NCBI RefSeq assembly: GCF_904846345.1
Contig: NZ_CAJHAJ010000007.1
Span: 62,001-126,000, forward strand
Reading direction: 5' to 3'
DNA from: Psychrobacter maritimus
Lineage (GTDB): Bacteria > Pseudomonadota > Gammaproteobacteria > Pseudomonadales > Moraxellaceae
DNA length: 64,000 bases
Part shown: piece by piece, positions 15,036 through 24,988 of the stretch
How positions within the stretch are numbered: position 1 is the first letter of the stretch
Layout of the letters: each line of letters starts with the position of its first letter
Notes under the pieces: generated by a model
The model's database searches: none
The model's input: only the letters and a program-made list of their open reading frames with translations
Told to the model about the DNA's origin: nothing
Made by a program: the position numbers and the translations under genes

Positions 15036-15251
15036 TATACTTAAATAGTTTAAATCGCTTTGATAAACAGCCTTGATAGTTAAATAGTTGCGATTGCCGC
15101 CGGTTACGTCCATCCATTTATAAAGGTTATGCTGAGCTTCTATCTCATAGCATTGTATAGCAGGATGCTAAATCAATTTGATTATAAAGCATATTTTTCA
15201 TACTGTCTGCCATCATGCTACTGCTAAGATTAACATTATATAAATACGATT

Positions 15252-16661
15252 TTAACTTAAATCATCATCGGCAAGTGCCGCTAGCGCCTCACCAATCGTA
15301 TGGAACGAGCCACATACCACGATTAAGTCTTGCGCTTGACTGTCATTTATAACGGCATCGGTGGCTTCTGATAAACGTTTAAACTCATGTATTTGCGCAT
15401 TATCGACATAGCTTGCTAAGATACTTTGCAGCTGCTCAGTGCTCGCCGCCCGTGGATAATCAATCTCAGCGATAAACCAATCGCTAATAGACAAGCCCGC
15501 TTCGGTCAAACGTTGCACGACTTTATTGATATCCTTATCGCCCAACATAGAAAACAGCATTTTAATGCTGGCAGGTTTACGGTTGGCTTGATTCTCTTGG
15601 CTGCTGTTTTGACTACTGCCTTGATTGAGAGCATCAGCGCTATTTTGCGTTGCTAAATGCTGCTGCCAAAGCGGTAATAATTGCGCCAATAAAAACTCAA
15701 CGCCTTGCTCGTTATGCGCCACATCAAACAACCAATGACGGTTATGCGTCTCATGATAATCAAAACGACCAGCGAGCTTGACCGTCTGCAATGCCTGTTC
15801 GATAGCTTTTTTATCAATATTTAATGGGCTTGCCAGCACCGCTGATAAGGCATTGGCGGTATTGGTCAATGACAGTGCTGGACGTGGTAGTTGCATGGTG
15901 ACAGCGGCATTACTGTATTGCCAAACGTCGGTATCCACTTCACGATAATCAAAGTCTTGCCCAGCTTGATAACAAGTTGCCTGATGCGTATCAATTGCTT
16001 GCTGCACACTAGCAGGCATGGCAGTAGCACCATAAACTAGAGTAATGCCATCACGTAAAATACCTGCTTTTTCACGGCCAATATCTTCGACATTATCCCC
16101 TAGCCAATCGACGTGATCGATGGCAATGTTGGTAATCACTGCCATATCAGGGTCAATAATATTGACCACATCAAGGCGACCGCCGAGCCCAACTTCTAAT
16201 ACCCAGACATCGCAGTCTGCTTCGGCAAAGATTAATAATGCAGCAAGCGTTGTCATCTCAAAGAATGACAAGGTTAGAGCGCACCGCAACCGCGCCGCCT
16301 CTACCTTGCTAAAGGCATCAATTAAGGTCTCATCACTGACCATCTCGCCATTGATACGCACGCGCTCGTTAAATACGCTCAGATGCGGTGATTGATACAG
16401 CGCCGTTTTATACCCTGCCGCTTGGCACATTTGTGCGATGACCGCAGTCGTTGAGCCTTTACCGTTGGTACCCGCCACGGTAAATACATAAGCATCGTCT
16501 TTGGCTGACTGTACCACGCCTAACGCCTCAGCAACCGGCAATACTCGCGACAACCCCATATCTATCGCCGAGACATGAATCTGCTGCATATAATCAAGCC
16601 ATTCGGTCAAACTCGAGTGCTCAGTAGGAGTGGTAGAGGTAGAAAGTGAAGAGTCAGACAT
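15252..16661 (-). CDS. folC: Bifunctional folylpolyglutamate synthase / dihydrofolate synthase
   Basis: 469 residues; Mur-ligase-like enzyme. P-loop GTNGKGS at 64-70, followed by the family motifs LYQSPHLSVFNERVRING, LEVGLGGRLDVVN, NIAIDHVDWLG and the C-terminal FDVAHNEQG. It adds glutamate to folates and makes dihydrofolate in the cytoplasm. A Gln/Ser/Asn-rich insertion (about 345-370) precedes the terminal region and looks like a flexible loop. It lies in the accD-folC-SPOR order, but a terminator at 16763-16797 suggests its own promoter. Confidence 0.95.
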   Translation of the reverse strand: MSDSSLSTSTTPTEHSSLTEWLDYMQQIHVSAIDMGLSRVLPVAEALGVVQSAKDDAYVFTVAGTNGKGSTTAVIAQMCQAAGYKTALYQSPHLSVFNERVRINGEMVSDETLIDAFSKVEAARLRCALTLSFFEMTTLAALLIFAEADCDVWVLEVGLGGRLDVVNIIDPDMAVITNIAIDHVDWLGDNVEDIGREKAGILRDGITLVYGATAMPASVQQAIDTHQATCYQAGQDFDYREVDTDVWQYSNAAVTMQLPRPALSLTNTANALSAVLASPLNIDKKAIEQALQTVKLAGRFDYHETHNRHWLFDVAHNEQGVEFLLAQLLPLWQQHLATQNSADALNQGSSQNSSQENQANRKPASIKMLFSMLGDKDINKVVQRLTEAGLSISDWFIAEIDYPRAASTEQLQSILASYVDNAQIHEFKRLSEATDAVINDSQAQDLIVVCGSFHTIGEALAALADDDLS

Positions 16662-16762
16662 GGGCGGAACCTATATTGAAATAGTCGGTTAGGAACTAGT
16701 TATTTAAAAGATATTCATTAAGAAAATAGGGACAGTATATAACTACCTGACCAAAAAGCAAA

Positions 16763-16797
16763 AATAGCATTTACCGTTATTAACGATAAATGCTATT
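16763..16797 (-). terminator. Strong hairpin terminator downstream of accD
   Basis: AATAGCATTTA pairs with TAAATGCTATT (one internal mismatch) around CGTT-att-AACG. On the minus strand it is followed by TTTTTG. It would stop accD transcripts before folC. Confidence 0.8.
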
Positions 16798-16850
16798 CGT
16801 AATTTTTACTTAGTCGATTTAATTTAAAAAGAATACAGTTTAAAAAGAAT

Positions 16851-16930
16851 ACAGTGCTGCTGGGATAAGTTTTGCAAAGCCTCTAGGGTGCGAAGCGCAT
16901 AGCAAGCGAGGAAAATTTATACCAGCAGAA
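16851..16930 (+). repeat. Dispersed palindrome-ended repeat, copy 1
   Basis: An about 80-bp element with terminal inverted repeats CTGCTGGGAT (16857-16866) and ATACCAGCAG (16919-16928). The interior GCAAAGCCTCT...AGCAAGCGAGGAAAATTT is shared, in opposite orientation, with 40187-40254. It has the look of a miniature inverted-repeat element or a REP-like family. Confidence 0.7.
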
Positions 16931-16962
16931 CGCTATTTCTAACGTTCTTATTTGCTAAGCAG

Positions 16963-17919
16963 TTAAGCAGCAACATTCGGTACGCGGCATAGCTTTGCAA
17001 GCAAACGATAAATGGTATCAATCAATTGATGACGATGTACCACTTCGTCGACCACGCCATGCTCTAACAAGAACTCAGCACGCTGGAACGGCTCTTCTAG
17101 CGTCTCACGAACCGTTTGTTCAATCACGCGCTTGCCTGCAAAGCCAATCATGGCTTTTGGTTCTGCTAAATGGATATCACCTAACATAGCAAGCGATGCC
17201 GTCACCCCGCCATAAACAGGATTGGTCAATACCACAATATACGGCACGCCAGCAATTCTTAAGCGTTCAATCGCCGCCGCAGTACGAGCCATTTGCATTA
17301 ATGATAGCAGCCCCTCTTGCATGCGCGCACCACCAGAAGCAGCAAAGCAGACTAAGGGAGATTTATCGTTGAGGGCTTTTTCAGCAGCCTCTACAAAACG
17401 GTCGCCAACCACCGAGCCCATAGAGCCGCCCATAAAGCGGAAGTCAAAGGCACAAGTAACGATATCAAGATTGCGCAATTTACCGTACAGCACAATCAGC
17501 GCTTCAGACTCACCGGTCTTGTCCTGTGCTTCGGTCATGCGCTGCGGATACGGCTTACTATCCACAAAGCTCAATGGATCTTTGGCAGTGAACTGCTGTC
17601 CTAGCTCACCCTCTACTTGATCGAGCAGCCAGTTTAAGCGCTCACGAGCACTCATCGGTAAATGATGGTCACAATGCGGGCAGACATAGCAATTAAAAAT
17701 CAGCGCCGTATTGGTAATCATCGAATGACAGCTGCTACATTTGGTTGACGGTTCGGTCTCTACCGCCGTCAAAGGTGCGGTCAGTTGCTGCTTAATACCC
17801 GGTATTGGGCGATTAAACCACGATTGCCCTGCGGTATTACCGTTTGGCGCAGCGCCGTTATTCGCAGCATTATTATTTATAGTATCTGGTGTTATGGTAT
17901 CAGTCATATTATTCGCCAT
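16963..17919 (-). CDS. accD: Acetyl-CoA carboxylase carboxyltransferase subunit beta
   Basis: 318 residues from the ATG at 17919; the frame can be extended two codons to a TTG but that is less likely. The N-terminal extension (about 1-55) is Asn/Ala-rich. The zinc ribbon uses C61, C64, C80 and C83. The carboxyltransferase domain (about 100-300) shows GGSMGSVVGDRFVEA, ASGGARMQEG and GGVTASLAMLGD. With AccA it transfers the carboxyl group from biotin to acetyl-CoA, the first step of fatty acid synthesis. It follows trpA, separated by about 330 bp that contain a perfect palindrome (18077-18100). Confidence 0.95.
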   Translation of the reverse strand: MANNMTDTITPDTINNNAANNGAAPNGNTAGQSWFNRPIPGIKQQLTAPLTAVETEPSTKCSSCHSMITNTALIFNCYVCPHCDHHLPMSARERLNWLLDQVEGELGQQFTAKDPLSFVDSKPYPQRMTEAQDKTGESEALIVLYGKLRNLDIVTCAFDFRFMGGSMGSVVGDRFVEAAEKALNDKSPLVCFAASGGARMQEGLLSLMQMARTAAAIERLRIAGVPYIVVLTNPVYGGVTASLAMLGDIHLAEPKAMIGFAGKRVIEQTVRETLEEPFQRAEFLLEHGVVDEVVHRHQLIDTIYRLLAKLCRVPNVAA

Positions 17920-18076
17920 TATCAAAGGCTTATCGACAAGTTGGCTTAGTTACTTGTCCCTAAGAAGTCCGTTTATAAGAATCAGTTTATAAGAATCAAT
18001 TTAAAAGTCACATATCCTTATAACATCAGCAGTTATAAAGCACGCTTATGCGCAACTGTAACAATTTATATGTGAT

Positions 18077-18100
18077 GTTAGTTTACACACGTAAACTAAC
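18077..18100. promoter_or_regulatory. Perfect 10-bp palindrome upstream of accD
   Basis: GTTAGTTTAC (18077-18086), four bases, GTAAACTAAC (18091-18100). It lies about 160 bp upstream of the accD start in the trpA-accD gap (17920-18254), which otherwise holds no gene. There is no T-run, so an operator is more likely than a terminator. The shape suits a TetR-family dimer. Confidence 0.5.
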
Positions 18101-18254
18101 TTTAGCAAAGTCATTTAACCGTGTCTTTATAAACATTGTTATAAAAGTTACGATAATCCTTGATATAAAAACAGCTATCGCCCCTCTTATAAATAATAAG
18201 ACAATGACGTTGCTGAGCCATTCACATGTTGATGCCAATACGTTCGATATAATA

Positions 18255-19079
18255 TTAGACCGTTAAACTATCGAGTGCGCCGCGTAGCTCGTCCATTTTT
18301 GCCATGATTTTTTGCTGAGCACTTGCAACCGCAGAGGCATCTTTAGCATCGATATCAGCAAAGTTTTGTACCAACGCACTACCCACAATGATACCGTCGG
18401 CATGCTTACCAATTGCTTTGGCCGATGCTGCATCACGAATCCCAAAGCCCACGCATACTGGCAAATCGGTCTCCGCTTTAATTGCTTGCACTTGGGTCGC
18501 AACATCATCGGTATCTAGCGTTGCCGAGCCCGTCACGCCCTTAAGCGACACATAATAAATATAACCACCGCAATGGGTCAGTACTTGCTCACGGCGCTCA
18601 GGCAAAGTGGTCGGCGATAATAAGAAAATCTCATTCATCGCATGTTCAGTTAAATGCTGAGTAAAGCTGCCCGCCTCGCTTGGTGGCAAATCAACCATCA
18701 AAATACCATCTACGCCTGACTGCTCGCATAAAGCGACAAAGTTGTCATAACCAATGATTTCAACGGGATTAAGATAACCCATGAGGATAATTGGCGTCTG
18801 CGTGTCTTGCTTGCGGAATTCTGCAACCATTTTTAGTGCATCACGCGTACTGGTACCCGCTGCTAAAGCGCGCTCGCCCGCCAATGCGACCGTTGGGCCA
18901 TCGGCCATTGGGTCAGAAAACGGTAAGCCCACTTCAATCATATCTGCGCCGTGCTTGACTAAGTCATGTAGTAAGCCAACAAAGTTATCAGGGGTTGGAT
19001 CGCCCGCCATCACGTAAGGAATCAGGGCTTTTTTATTTTGGGCTTTTAGGGTTTCAAAGGTGCTTTCAATTCGGGTCAT
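18255..19079 (-). CDS. trpA: Tryptophan synthase alpha subunit
   Basis: 274 residues. The catalytic E49 and D60 are in MIEVGLPFSDPMADGP. Other family blocks are YLNPVEIIGYDNF, GILMVDLPPSEA, YYVSLKGVTG and VCVGFGIRD. It cleaves indole-3-glycerol phosphate to indole, which passes to TrpB. It lies in a trpF-trpB-trpA cluster on the minus strand, 113 bp after trpB. Length is standard. Confidence 0.97.
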   Translation of the reverse strand: MTRIESTFETLKAQNKKALIPYVMAGDPTPDNFVGLLHDLVKHGADMIEVGLPFSDPMADGPTVALAGERALAAGTSTRDALKMVAEFRKQDTQTPIILMGYLNPVEIIGYDNFVALCEQSGVDGILMVDLPPSEAGSFTQHLTEHAMNEIFLLSPTTLPERREQVLTHCGGYIYYVSLKGVTGSATLDTDDVATQVQAIKAETDLPVCVGFGIRDAASAKAIGKHADGIIVGSALVQNFADIDAKDASAVASAQQKIMAKMDELRGALDSLTV

Positions 19080-19192
19080 AGTGTTCTCTACAATTAATTC
19101 AAACTGGCTATATTGACCCTCTACGATTTAATGAGAGAGCCAATCAATTTATTTTATAAAAGCGGATTTATAGCGCGCAATAAAATACGCGA

Positions 19193-20467
19193 CTATAACT
19201 CAATCCCTTCCGCCTTCATTACCGAATGCAAATCTTTATCACCGCGACCTGACATATTGACGATAATGGTTTGCTCAGGGGTCATGGTTTTAGCCAGCTT
19301 AAGCGCATAGGCAACCGCATGGGCAGATTCGAGCGCAGGGATAATACCTTCTTTACGTGTCGCTTCATGAAAGGCTGCCAACGACTCTTTATCCGTACAG
19401 CCAACATATTCAACACGTTTCATATCTTTTAAGAAGCTATGCTCAGGACCGACACCCGGATAATCAAGTCCCGCTGAAATAGAATGCGTTTCTTGAATTT
19501 GACCTTCATCGTCTGCCATCAGATAAGTACGATTGCCATGTAGCACGCCGATACGGCCAGCGGCCAATGGCGCGGAATGGCGACCGGTTTCTATGCCGTC
19601 ACCTGTCGCTTCAACGCCATACATTTTGACTTCAGTATCGTTTAGGAAATCAAAAAATAGACCAATAGCATTTGAGCCACCGCCAACACAAGCAACTAGT
19701 GCATCTGGTAATTTGCCCGTTTTTTCTAAATGCTGAATGCGCGCTTCTTTGCCGATAATCGCTTGGAAATCACGCACCAGTAGCGGATAAGGATGCGGGC
19801 CTGCAACCGTACCGATAATATAATAAGTGCTATCGACGTTGGTCACCCAATCACGCATCGCTTCATTCATCGCATCTTTAAGGGTACGTGAACCAGAAGT
19901 CACTGGCACTACTGTCGCACCAAGCAAACGCATACGATAGACGTTCATCTTTTGGCGCTCAACATCATCGGCACCCATATAAACGATACACTCTAACCCT
20001 AAGCGAGCAGCTATCGTCGCCGTCGCAACACCATGTTGACCTGCACCGGTCTCAGCGATAATGCGTTTTTTGCCACACATTTTGGCAAGCAGTGCCTGCC
20101 CAATGGTGTTATTCACTTTATGTGCGCCAGTATGGTTCAAATCCTCACGCTTAAAGTAAATTTGCGCGCCACCAATCTCATCGCTCAATCGCTTAGCATG
20201 ATACAGCGGCGTTGGACGACCGACATAATTGACCAAGTCATTATGATACTCTTCCCAAAATGCCGGGTCAGCTTTTACTTTGGTATATAACGCTTCTAAC
20301 TCTTCTAATGCCGCCATCAGGGTTTCAGAGACAAAACGACCACCATGAACGCCGAAATGTCCGCGTGCGTCAGGGTATTGGTTAAAGTCTTGTACGTCTG
20401 TTGGATTGGTAAAGGTGTTGATAGATTGTGCAGTAGCAGATGGTGCTTTGTTCGTGGCATGACTCAT
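19193..20467 (-). CDS. trpB: Tryptophan synthase beta subunit
   Basis: 424 residues, AGGAA upstream of ATG. The PLP lysine is K117 in HTGAHKVNN. The phosphate-binding loop GGGSNAIG lies near 255-262 and [15 protein letters not shown] further on. It joins indole to serine in the alpha2-beta2 complex. It carries an N-terminal extension of about 25 residues relative to the compact E. coli enzyme. It follows trpF with a 137-bp gap. Confidence 0.97.
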   Translation of the reverse strand: MSHATNKAPSATAQSINTFTNPTDVQDFNQYPDARGHFGVHGGRFVSETLMAALEELEALYTKVKADPAFWEEYHNDLVNYVGRPTPLYHAKRLSDEIGGAQIYFKREDLNHTGAHKVNNTIGQALLAKMCGKKRIIAETGAGQHGVATATIAARLGLECIVYMGADDVERQKMNVYRMRLLGATVVPVTSGSRTLKDAMNEAMRDWVTNVDSTYYIIGTVAGPHPYPLLVRDFQAIIGKEARIQHLEKTGKLPDALVACVGGGSNAIGLFFDFLNDTEVKMYGVEATGDGIETGRHSAPLAAGRIGVLHGNRTYLMADDEGQIQETHSISAGLDYPGVGPEHSFLKDMKRVEYVGCTDKESLAAFHEATRKEGIIPALESAHAVAYALKLAKTMTPEQTIIVNMSGRGDKDLHSVMKAEGIEL

Positions 20468-20604
20468 GATAATTCCTACGATAAGTGGTATCTTTTAGTA
20501 TAAGGATTGGTCGTATAAATATTAGGATAAAGAAAAATTAGATTTAATCAGGAAGTCGGAATAACGCTTAAATAAGAGTAAATAGCACAAATATAGCAGT
20601 TATC

Positions 20605-21276
20605 TTAGAGAGCGTCAGTGACCGTCTCGTTTTGCCATCGGTCACGCTTGACTGCTTTCATAAAGACACGCATTTTAGCAGCGTCTTTTTTACCTTTATC
20701 AGCCTCAATTCCGCCGCTAACATCGACGCCATAAATAGGCAAATCAAGAGTCGCAGCGACATTATCGGCATCCAGTCCACCCGCTAAGATAATCGGCAGT
20801 GAGCTATTATCTGGAATCAGGCTCCAATCAAAGCGCGCGCCCGTACCGCCATATTTATACTGATGATAAGCATCAAGCAAAATACTGCTCGCTCCTGCGG
20901 CGGCAAAACTATCAATCCGTGCGCTTACATTTTCCACAGTATCTTGCTCCGCATTGATGCGTAAGGCTTTTATCCAGCGTTTATTGACGGCATTTGCCAG
21001 ATACTGGCACTGTTCAGGCGTTTCATCACCGTGGAATTGAATGATATCAAAAGAGACGTTATTTGCCAGTTCAATCAGCTCATCTTCAGGCATATTGACC
21101 ACTAATGCCACGACACTAACAAAAGCAGGCAAAGCCGCGCTTAATATCTGCGCCTGCGCTAGCGTCACCGCACGCGGACTGGGGGGATAAAATACCAAGC
21201 CGACCGCATCAACACCCAACTGTACAGCGGTATTGACGTCACTAAGCTGGGTAAAGCCGCAAAACTTAACGTGCAT
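20605..21276 (-). CDS. trpF: Phosphoribosylanthranilate isomerase
   Basis: 223 residues of a TIM barrel. KFCGFT (C6 as general base) and LLDAY with D135 as the general acid are in place, with Q80-FHGDE and ILAGGLDADNV phosphate-binding segments. It isomerises N-(5-phosphoribosyl)-anthranilate in tryptophan synthesis. AAGGTC lies before ATG. It is the first gene of the trpFBA group and divergent from the photolyase gene. The 236-bp gap between them holds two small dyads but no gene. Confidence 0.95.
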   Translation of the reverse strand: MHVKFCGFTQLSDVNTAVQLGVDAVGLVFYPPSPRAVTLAQAQILSAALPAFVSVVALVVNMPEDELIELANNVSFDIIQFHGDETPEQCQYLANAVNKRWIKALRINAEQDTVENVSARIDSFAAAGASSILLDAYHQYKYGGTGARFDWSLIPDNSSLPIILAGGLDADNVAATLDLPIYGVDVSGGIEADKGKKDAAKMRVFMKAVKRDRWQNETVTDAL

Positions 21277-21512
21277 TTTATGACCTTTTTTATAAGCTTG
21301 CTAAAATTTCGGTAAAGGCAGTAAATAATAGGCTAAAAATAAAAGCTTCTATAAATCCCACCAACAGCGATATTACGCCAAATGCTCATCATAAGGAATG
21401 ATGCTGATTTGTTAAGCGCATAGCAAATCAATTGCATCCAAAAACTTATCCTAGCATACTTTTATTCGTAGTTTTGTTTATGATTGCGATTGATTAAAAT
21501 AGGGATAATTGA

Positions 21513-23135
21513 ATGTCTAAGACGGCGTCAGCCAATGGCGAAAACCAGGGTAATACGAATGTCAGTATGCCGCATTACTTGATGTGGTTTCGTCGTGATT
21601 TGCGGCTGCATGATAATACAGCGTTGGCGGCACTTTGTGAACGGGCGAACGCAGACAAGGCGCAAGTCAGTGCTATGTTTTTCCTTACGCCTGAACAGTG
21701 GCAAGCGCATGATACTTCCTTAACACAGCTCGACCACATCGCCCGCACCTTGCCAATCTTAGCAACATCTTTGCATAAACAATTGAATATCACATTGAAC
21801 GTACAGGTTTGTCCAAGCTTTTCTGATTGTGTTGAGGCGCTAAGCACATTATGTGAGGCTAATAACATCAGCTGTGTGATGGCAAATCATGAGTACGAAG
21901 GCAATGAGATTGAGCGTGATGAAAAACTCACCAAACAACTGGCAAAAAACGATATCGAATTTATTCGCTGGCATGACCAATGTATCTTGCCGCCGCAAAG
22001 CATTACCACCAATGATGGCGACAGCATGTATAAAGTATTCACTCCATTTTATAAAAAATGGCGGCATACCTTAGATGTTAACACCATGCAAATGCATGAA
22101 GCAGCAGCTATAAATAACAATAACAACGCCAAGCTAAAAACCTCGAAATCTAGCGCCACGACTATTAAAGATATCGAAAAATTAAGTAAAGGAACTGTTG
22201 ATGACTATCAAAAGGTACTGCAAACTACTGGCCTATTAGCACACATTGATACAGACGCACAGCTTGATTACGCTCGTGCAGCTTACCCTGCTGGTGAAGC
22301 TGCTGCTTGCCAGCGTTTAGAGGAATTTATCGCCGAAGATATTGATAACTACGATATCAGTCGCGATGTGCCAAGCTTACACGCGACTAGTCAATTATCA
22401 GCCTACCTGACTATTGGCTCAATCAGTCCCAGACTTTGCTATTTGCAAGCCACAAAAGTGCTGGAAGAATTGCACAGTGATGATGGCAACGCCCTTAAGA
22501 ACTCTGACAACAATGACATTAATCGCTGGCTAAGCGAGCTTGCTTGGCGAGATTTTTATCGTCATGTAATCGTTGATAAGCCAACGCTCATCCGCCATAA
22601 GGCTTATAAAGAAGAGACAGATAGTAAGATTCATTGGTCATATAGTAAGGATGATTTTAAGGCATGGTATACAGGTAAGACAGGCGTGCCCTTAGTTGAT
22701 GCCGCAATGCGCTGTCTAAATGCCACTGGCTTTATGCACAATCGCTTACGGATGGTCACCGCGATGTTTTTGACCAAGGACTTACTGATTGATTGGCGCT
22801 TAGGTGAGCGCTACTTTATGCAGCAGCTGATAGACGGTGATTTTGCTTCAAATAACGGCGGCTGGCAGTGGAGCGCATCAACAGGTACGGATGCTGCGCC
22901 CTACTTCCGTATTATGAACCCTTTTAGCCAAGCCAAAACTCATGATACTGACGGAGAATTTATCAAGACGTGGCTACCTGAGCTAAAAGACGTTCCTAGT
23001 AGCATCTTGCACAGCGAGGATAAAATGCGTAAAGAACTGGCTAAGGGTGGTAAGTTTACTAATATTAACTATCCAATACCAATAGTTGAACACAAAGACG
23101 CTCGGCAATTAGCGATTGCAGAATTTAAAAGATAA
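21513..23135 (+). CDS. phrB: Deoxyribodipyrimidine photolyase (CPD photolyase, class I)
   Basis: 540 residues. An N-terminal antenna-binding Rossmann domain (about 18-170; LMWFRRDLRLHDNTAL) is followed by the FAD-binding helical domain (about 300-540) with RWLSELAWRDFYRHV, GVPLVDAAMRCLNATG, MHNRLRMVTAMFLTKDLLIDWRLGE, and the CPD-type block GGWQWSASTGTDAAPYFRIMNP. It repairs UV-induced pyrimidine dimers with blue light. An Asn/Lys-rich insertion (about 200-225) in the linker is a local feature. AGGGAT precedes the start. Confidence 0.95.
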   Translation: MSKTASANGENQGNTNVSMPHYLMWFRRDLRLHDNTALAALCERANADKAQVSAMFFLTPEQWQAHDTSLTQLDHIARTLPILATSLHKQLNITLNVQVCPSFSDCVEALSTLCEANNISCVMANHEYEGNEIERDEKLTKQLAKNDIEFIRWHDQCILPPQSITTNDGDSMYKVFTPFYKKWRHTLDVNTMQMHEAAAINNNNNAKLKTSKSSATTIKDIEKLSKGTVDDYQKVLQTTGLLAHIDTDAQLDYARAAYPAGEAAACQRLEEFIAEDIDNYDISRDVPSLHATSQLSAYLTIGSISPRLCYLQATKVLEELHSDDGNALKNSDNNDINRWLSELAWRDFYRHVIVDKPTLIRHKAYKEETDSKIHWSYSKDDFKAWYTGKTGVPLVDAAMRCLNATGFMHNRLRMVTAMFLTKDLLIDWRLGERYFMQQLIDGDFASNNGGWQWSASTGTDAAPYFRIMNPFSQAKTHDTDGEFIKTWLPELKDVPSSILHSEDKMRKELAKGGKFTNINYPIPIVEHKDARQLAIAEFKR

Positions 23136-23218
23136 GATGTAAACGGCTCTAAATTTAAAAACAGTTATGAACTAAAACTCAGTTATGAGTTAAAAAAACA
23201 GTCATGATTTTAAAAGCC

Positions 23219-23437
23219 TTAGCTGTCTATTTGCAGCAAACTATTTTGTGGCGCACTCGCTCTACCAGTATCTGACTCTAGTATCCGCGTCTTAATGGTG
23301 TAAATGGCATAAGCGAATAAGGTAAAACTGAGGATTAACAGTACCCAAGTCGCAAACGATAGCGACCCTTTTGCTTTAGGATGTTTGGTTAATTTGCGCT
23401 TCTCATGGGCAGACGGCTGATTATTAGAAGTTGTCAT
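23219..23437 (-). CDS. Small single-pass membrane protein, unknown
   Basis: 72 residues from ATG 23437, which has GAGGTG six nt upstream (the frame can extend three codons to a GTG). A basic N-terminus (about 14-25, KRKLTKHPKAKG) is followed by one membrane helix (about 30-48) and a short polar tail. This fits an inner-membrane protein with a cytoplasmic basic tail. No family is recognised. It is close to the next minus-strand gene, another single-pass protein with a similar SLQKS/AIYS-type helix. Confidence 0.7.
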   Translation of the reverse strand: MTTSNNQPSAHEKRKLTKHPKAKGSLSFATWVLLILSFTLFAYAIYTIKTRILESDTGRASAPQNSLLQIDS

Positions 23438-23650
23438 AGATGCCACCTCTTACATTATATGAGATATAGACCTATTTGAACGACAGCATTTATAAGTCTG
23501 TCGTTAATCACAAATAAGTCCTGCTATATAATATAATAACCCTATTACTCATCATTTCAAGCAACAACTGTTAACTGGCGAAGATATTTATCAGAACGCC
23601 GAAATCTCTCTCCTCGTACTAACCCCTTACAATGCCAAAATTTAAACCAT

Positions 23651-24400
23651 TTAAGCATTAGTCACTGGCATCTGACATGCCCCTGCGCCCTGCGTGGTTA
23701 CCGTTACTACTGCGCCAGTTAATGAAAATAACTGCTGCAACTGGGTTTGCGCATTTTCTAATGCCATATTCATCACATCACCGCGGCAAGCGCGTTCAAG
23801 CACTTCCTTTTTTGCCATACTTTGCGCTTGTTGCAAAATCTTTGGATCAACCTGCATCATGCCAAAAGCGCCCGTTTGCCAATCATAAATCTCGATATCG
23901 TCTAAATAAACCGAAAATACCTCTGATGGCGGTAAAGTAATATGAATCTGCGGCATGATAGAGACGGGATTATTGGCATCCACGCTTTCAGCATTTTTTA
24001 TAGCAGCCTCAGCAGGCGCTATCACTTGTACCATCTCAGGCGTTAAAGCACTCAAATCAATTCCCGCTTCTACGCGCCCACGAGCGATAAACAAGCCCTT
24101 TTGCTCATCTTGCCACAGCTTCATCCAGCTGCCTGTTTTTTGACTGGTAATGATGGTATCGACACTAAACGCCACCGTCTCCAAGCGATTCAATTTCTGA
24201 ATCTGCATCACCACCCCTTCACGGGTAATGGTTTCTATCGGCTCTTCTTTGCTACTTTTTTGCAGACTATAAATCGCAAAAACGAGCGCGGCAAGACCAA
24301 TCATCAATACCAACCACGACATCATAGCGATGGGTTTTTTCGTGTGCGGCTGATTGGCATTATTATTACTGATAGTAGAATGGTTCTCAGGATTGGTCAT
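23651..24400 (-). CDS. DUF4230-like membrane-anchored protein
   Basis: 249 residues, GAGGTAG upstream. One membrane helix (about 28-46) is followed by a soluble domain with the pattern of DUF4230: VVMQIQKLNRLETVAFSVDTII, then GLFIARGRVEAGIDLSAL, IHITLPPSEVFSVYLDDIEIYD and a helical C-terminal part. Its role is unknown; it probably faces the periplasm. It is the second small membrane protein gene in a row. Confidence 0.75.
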   Translation of the reverse strand: MTNPENHSTISNNNANQPHTKKPIAMMSWLVLMIGLAALVFAIYSLQKSSKEEPIETITREGVVMQIQKLNRLETVAFSVDTIITSQKTGSWMKLWQDEQKGLFIARGRVEAGIDLSALTPEMVQVIAPAEAAIKNAESVDANNPVSIMPQIHITLPPSEVFSVYLDDIEIYDWQTGAFGMMQVDPKILQQAQSMAKKEVLERACRGDVMNMALENAQTQLQQLFSLTGAVVTVTTQGAGACQMPVTNA

Positions 24401-24988
24401 GTAAACTACCTCAAAGTTTTTTTGTTTTTATAAGCGAGTTAAAAAGCTAAATATTTAGTATCAAAATCTAAGATATAAATGCTAGTTGCGCGCGTTAACT
24501 TCAAGTAATAACTACCAATACTCTACATAATTCTCAATAATGCTATGGCGAGGAAGTCAGCTCATTATTTGCTATAAACATGCTTAAAACCGCTAAACAA
24601 TCGAATTAATACCAACATATTTGGCTCTTTAAGTAATGTTCTGGCTGAAAAAACAAAAAGTCATTGCGTCTTAGGCGAACTTTACCTAACATAGTCAGAT
24701 TGTATAAGCAAAATGTTGGCGTACACCTATTTTTCTGGCTTATCTGTCTAAAATATGACGTTGCCAATATGGACGTTTAATACAAAATGAAAAGTTCCAG
24801 CCTTTTTGCAAGGCGTTTTATGAACGCACTTTCTACTGATGTACTGTTTGTCGCAGTACTTTTTAGCTAGGCATGTCCTAGACTATTACCAAGTGATAAA
24901 AGGTAAGCTTGCGTCGGCCATCAAAGCACACGCTCAATATCCTACTATTTCTTATTTATTTTATCGTTGATAAGGTTATGCTTTATTT
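24401..24988 (+). other. Upstream region of proS with a cluster of hairpins
   Basis: About 590 bp without a gene. The 3' part (24800-24881) holds four adjacent hairpins: GCCTT/AAGGC (24800-24814), GCGTT/AACGC (24813-24827, sharing bases with the first), GTACTG/CAGTAC followed by TTTTT (24841-24864), and CTAGG/CCTAG (24867-24881). The first two cannot form together. It may be an attenuator leader of proS or the 3' end of a small RNA. No T-box motif is seen. Confidence 0.5.

Noticed and set aside
18048..18266. A 72-codon plus-strand frame in the trpA-accD gap
   Set aside because: No ribosome site, covers the accD-side palindrome and runs into the end of trpA; composition is not protein-like.
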